Assembly: GCA_045540355.1 (NCBI GenBank)
Contig: JAZQHB010000035.1
Location: 1 to 7,975 of the forward strand
Direction: 5' to 3'
Origin: RGIG2945 sp045540355
Lineage (GTDB): Bacteria > Bacillota > Clostridia > Oscillospirales > Acutalibacteraceae
Length of the DNA: 7,975 nt
Shown here: positions 6,410-7,975 of the stretch, piece after piece
Position numbering within the stretch: position 1 is the first letter of the stretch
How the letters are laid out: every line of letters begins with the position of its first letter
Notes under the pieces: generated by a model
What the model saw: only the letters and a program-made list of their open reading frames with translations
What the model was told of the DNA's origin: nothing
The model's database searches: none
Position numbers and translations under genes: made by a program

Positions 6410-7190
6410 CGGCTAACACCTCCTTTGTAAATTCGGTGTACGCTTTTGACACCGTGCTGCCCGGTTCGTAGGCAAAAATGCTCTTGCCTTTGGAAGAAGT
6501 CTCTGCGGCTTTTACGGCAATCGGGATATATGTTCGATACATCTTGATTTGACTACCAAAGTTCTCTCTCAGAGCTTCTACCGTGCTTTTGGCGAGGTTG
6601 GTACGGCTATCCACCAAAGTGAGAAGCATACCGTCAATCTTTAAGCCCGGATTGATACGCTTCTTAACTCGTGAAATAGTCCCCACGAGCTGCGTCATAC
6701 CTTTTGCCGGTAAATACTGAGCCTGAACAGGAATTATTACGCTGTCTGCCGCAGATAGAGCATTGATTGTTACCATTCCGAGGGAAGGCATACAATCTAT
6801 TAAGATATAGTCGTATTTGTCCTTCACTTCGCTGAGATAGTTTCTCAATGCCGTCTCTCTGCTCATTGCGTTGACAAGGTTAAACTCCATTGCTGAAAGC
6901 TCAAGGTTTGCCGGAACAAGGTCAACACCTTCATCGTGGTGCAGAATACCGACCGTAGGGTCATTCATCGTTTCGTTTATGACATCTGTGAGTTTCGTTG
7001 CAAGCGTGATACCCAAGTTATCCGTATCCTTCCAACCGAGACAGGTGGTTAAGTCGCCCTGTGGGTCTGCGTCTATGAGCAACACTGTCTTTCCCTGCAT
7101 TGCAAGACCGACGCCGAGGTTTACCGTGGTGGTCGTCTTTCCAACTCCGCCTTTTTGATTGCATATCGCAATCGTTTTGCAGTTCGACAC
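6366..7190 (-). CDS. parA: ParA/Soj-family partition ATPase, 274 aa
   Basis: A Walker-type (deviant Walker A) ATPase that binds nucleoid DNA as an ATP dimer and moves ParB-bound DNA. Visible motifs are CNQKGGVGKTTT with the signature KGGVGKT at 13-19, the A' motif LIDADPQGD (38-46), Walker B YILIDCMPSLG (128-138), and the later TLVDSRTNLA segment (191-200). No N-terminal DNA-binding extension is present, as in small Soj-like ParAs. The start is a GTG (7190-7188) with AAGGAGG (7206-7200) 9 nt upstream; no ATG fits as well. It overlaps parB by 44 nt. The long hairpin-rich leader in front of it suggests post-transcriptional control of the par genes. Confidence 0.94.
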   Translation of the reverse strand: MSNCKTIAICNQKGGVGKTTTTVNLGVGLAMQGKTVLLIDADPQGDLTTCLGWKDTDNLGITLATKLTDVINETMNDPTVGILHHDEGVDLVPANLELSAMEFNLVNAMSRETALRNYLSEVKDKYDYILIDCMPSLGMVTINALSAADSVIIPVQAQYLPAKGMTQLVGTISRVKKRINPGLKIDGMLLTLVDSRTNLAKSTVEALRENFGSQIKMYRTYIPIAVKAAETSSKGKSIFAYEPGSTVSKAYTEFTKEVLADGRKKERLHSHEAR

Positions 7191-7216
7191 TTTGTGCGTC
7201 CTCCTTTCGTAAAATT

Positions 7217-7497
7217 CATAGCCATCGCAGTATGGCTATGTACTTGACCGGCTCATTTCCTAACCGGTCGGGCAATATTTGTTCTCAACACCCCTTGCCG
7301 AGCAATAAGCTCACGGGAAGTCACTAAGGAACAGACTGCTAATCTGTATCATAGGAATTTCACCTCTGCCGGGTACTCCGCCAGCTCCGTAGAGAAGTAT
7401 CATTATCCTTCTGACTGTCATCGCCGTAACAGGGGCAACCTGTTACTTATACCGGGAGTTCTCGCTGTTCTGCAATGCAGAAGTCACGGCGTACCCG
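7217..7497 (-). ncRNA. Large structured leader RNA or cis-element upstream of parA
   Basis: This gene-free stretch folds strongly on the minus strand. A long-range stem (7497-7491 with 7376-7370, plus 7490-7488 with 7382-7380) encloses about 110 nt. Inside are a 6-bp hairpin with 3-nt loop (7468-7482), a perfect 8-bp hairpin GTAACAGG/CCTGTTAC (7426-7446) and a 5-bp hairpin (7393-7412). Further 3' come hairpins at 7331-7347, 7300-7312 and 7244-7271 (core GACCGG/CCGGTC, 7246-7269). Last is a perfect 9-bp stem CATAGCCAT/ATGGCTATG (7217-7240), 10 nt before the parA SD. I cannot match it to a riboswitch or T-box. It could be a cis-regulatory RNA, a trans-acting RNA, or single-stranded DNA folds of an origin of transfer or replication. 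Strand and type are inferred from its position before parA. Confidence 0.5.
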
Positions 7498-7526
7498 ATA
7501 AGGTGGCTAAAATCATCAGAATTAAA

Positions 7527-7556
7527 GTCTTAGTGAATGATTTATTCAGTTGTCAA
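7527..7556 (-). promoter_or_regulatory. Candidate promoter for the structured leader and parAB
   Basis: Minus strand: a perfect -35 TTGACA (7556-7551) with 18-bp spacing to a poor -10 TAAGAC (7532-7527). Transcription would start near 7520, just before the structured region. The consensus -35 supports it and the weak -10 counts against it; an activator or another -10 alignment is possible. Confidence 0.4.
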
Positions 7557-7597
7557 AAAACAAGTGAATGGGCTGACCTTTTCGTGGTTCGGAATTA

Positions 7598-7656
7598 ACC
7601 CCTTCACTCATTTGGACAAAGGGGGTCAAAATGCACACCCAAAATCACCCCTTTTT
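7598..7656 (+). promoter_or_regulatory. Switchable hairpin pair resembling an attenuator (plus strand)
   Basis: AAAGGGGGT (7618-7626) can pair with the upstream ACCCCTT (7598-7604) or with the downstream ACCCCTTT (7647-7654). The latter ends in a T5 run (7652-7656), like a weak terminator. The two folds exclude each other. Stems are short (5-7 bp) and the second loop is about 20 nt, so the call is tentative. No promoter or gene directly upstream on the plus strand proves that it is transcribed. Confidence 0.25.
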
Positions 7657-7688
7657 CAAAAATTTCTTGAAAATATTTTTTTAGAAAC

Positions 7689-7732
7689 AAAAAAGCCGCC
7701 TATTTCCCTCGTAATTGAGGTCAATAGACGGC
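7689..7732 (-). terminator. Strong intrinsic terminator facing left
   Basis: On the minus strand the 5' arm GCCGTCTATT (7732-7723) pairs with AATAGGCGGC (7704-7695) through one C/A mismatch. An inner CCTC/GAGG stem closes a 6-nt loop, and TTTTTT (7694-7689) follows directly. On the plus strand no T-run follows the stem, so termination should act on leftward transcription. It would shield the parA leader from transcription entering from the right, or end a short leftward transcript. Confidence 0.8.
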
Positions 7733-7832
7733 GGGTAGAAATATTCATAATTTTGGTGTATAATAGGAAATTAAGAGAAAGACAAATTTGAATTTTACGG
7801 TCAGTAAGGAATGAGTAAAGTTATATGATTGT

Positions 7833-7861
7833 ATTATAAGTGATTTGTTAAATTTTTGTAA
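7833..7861 (-). promoter_or_regulatory. Candidate leftward promoter
   Basis: Minus strand: perfect -10 TATAAT (7838-7833) and -35 TTACAA (7861-7856) at 17-bp spacing. A start near 7826 would give a transcript of about 130 nt ending at the terminator at 7689-7732. The region is AT-rich, so a chance match is possible. Confidence 0.35.
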
Positions 7862-7865
7862 CCAC

Positions 7866-7894
7866 TTGTATTTGCCTGCGATTTATGGTACAAT
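7866..7894 (+). promoter_or_regulatory. Extended -10 promoter driving a plus-strand gene beyond the window
   Basis: -10 TACAAT (7889-7894) is preceded by TGG, giving TGnTACAAT. The -35 TTGTAT (7866-7871) is at 17-bp spacing. It predicts transcription from about 7901 and a 5' leader of about 22 nt before the tiny ORF at 7923, which has its own SD. Confidence 0.6.
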
Positions 7895-7922
7895 GTTTTG
7901 AAATTTAGAAAGAGGTGGAAAG

Positions 7923-7946
7923 ATGATTAACTTTTCTTGCAAATAA
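7923..7946 (+). CDS. Seven-codon leader peptide MINFSCK
   Basis: ATG (7923) followed by six sense codons and TAA encodes MINFSCK. A strong SD, AGAGGTG (7911-7917), lies 5 nt upstream, and an extended -10 promoter precedes it. A tiny, well-initiated ORF right after a promoter is typical of leader peptides in translation or transcription attenuation, as known for inducible ribosomal-protection tetracycline and macrolide resistance genes. The remaining 29 nt to the window end contain no other start with an SD. The controlled gene lies outside, so its identity, perhaps a resistance gene, is only a guess. Confidence 0.5.
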   Translation: MINFSCK

Positions 7947-7975
7947 AATCAAAATATGCGGTAGTGCTATACTTT

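Noticed and set aside
5465..7190. Canonical Spo0J parS palindrome (TGTTTCACGTGAAACA) near parAB
   Set aside because: Not found in the par genes or flanks by eye. A different element-specific site is more likely.
7191..7530. T-box, common riboswitch, tRNA, rRNA or group I/II intron in the parA leader
   Set aside because: No T-box AGGGTGGnACCGCG motif, tRNA-like cloverleaf with T-loop consensus, or intron core or domain V signature was seen. The structure remains unassigned.
7537..7791. Plus-strand open frame of 84 codons starting MIYSVV
   Set aside because: No SD before its ATG. It runs through the switchable hairpin and straight across the strong terminator stem at 7695-7732, and it shows no recognisable domain. 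Non-coding regulatory DNA is the better reading.
1..7975. CRISPR array, insertion-sequence ends or integrase attachment site
   Set aside because: No regularly spaced identical repeats, transposase frame or long terminal inverted repeats are visible. The repeated character of the adhesin is divergent protein-domain repetition.

Overview
The window reads as part of a conjugative or mobilisable element, most likely an integrative conjugative element or large plasmid, from a low-to-moderate GC Gram-positive gut Firmicute of the Clostridia type. The reasons are a ParA/ParB partition pair with strong AAGGAGG ribosome-binding sites, a lipobox lipoprotein, a sortase-anchored thioester/SpaA-type adhesin, and dense co-directional genes on the minus strand. 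No integrase, relaxase or secretion gene is visible, so the element type is inferred from context only.

Layout, in minus-strand transcription order from the right. (1) From 7975 to about 7690 lies AT-rich DNA without a large gene. It holds two candidate back-to-back promoters, a seven-codon leader-type ORF on the plus strand, and a strong intrinsic terminator facing left. (2) From about 7660 to 7560 is a spacer with a switchable G-run/C-run hairpin. (3) From 7556 to 7191 a TTGACA-type promoter precedes a leader of about 330 nt, rich in near-perfect hairpins, in front of parA. (4) parA (GTG start) and parB overlap by 44 nt. (5) A 234-nt intergenic region with short direct and inverted repeats carries an extended -10 promoter. 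(6) Next come a 234-aa lipoprotein with a Pro/Thr/Glu/Lys-rich stalk, an intrinsic terminator or attenuator, and a 1416-aa surface adhesin (signal peptide, Cys-Gln thioester domain, about ten SpaA/CnaB-like domains, TPKTG sorting signal). (7) A 29-aa membrane micropeptide starts on the last base of the adhesin stop codon (TAATG). A hairpin spacer and the first 18 codons of a further gene complete the left end.

How the parts may fit together: ParA/ParB would stabilise the extrachromosomal form of the element. The lipoprotein, adhesin and micropeptide form a co-directional cell-surface module. The adhesin is built for covalent attachment to a host or partner surface, so it may aid mating-pair contact or gut colonisation. 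The right edge looks like the regulatory front end of a divergent plus-strand gene outside the window. Its style (extended -10 promoter, strong SD, tiny leader ORF) recalls translation-attenuated antibiotic-resistance genes, but the gene itself cannot be seen.
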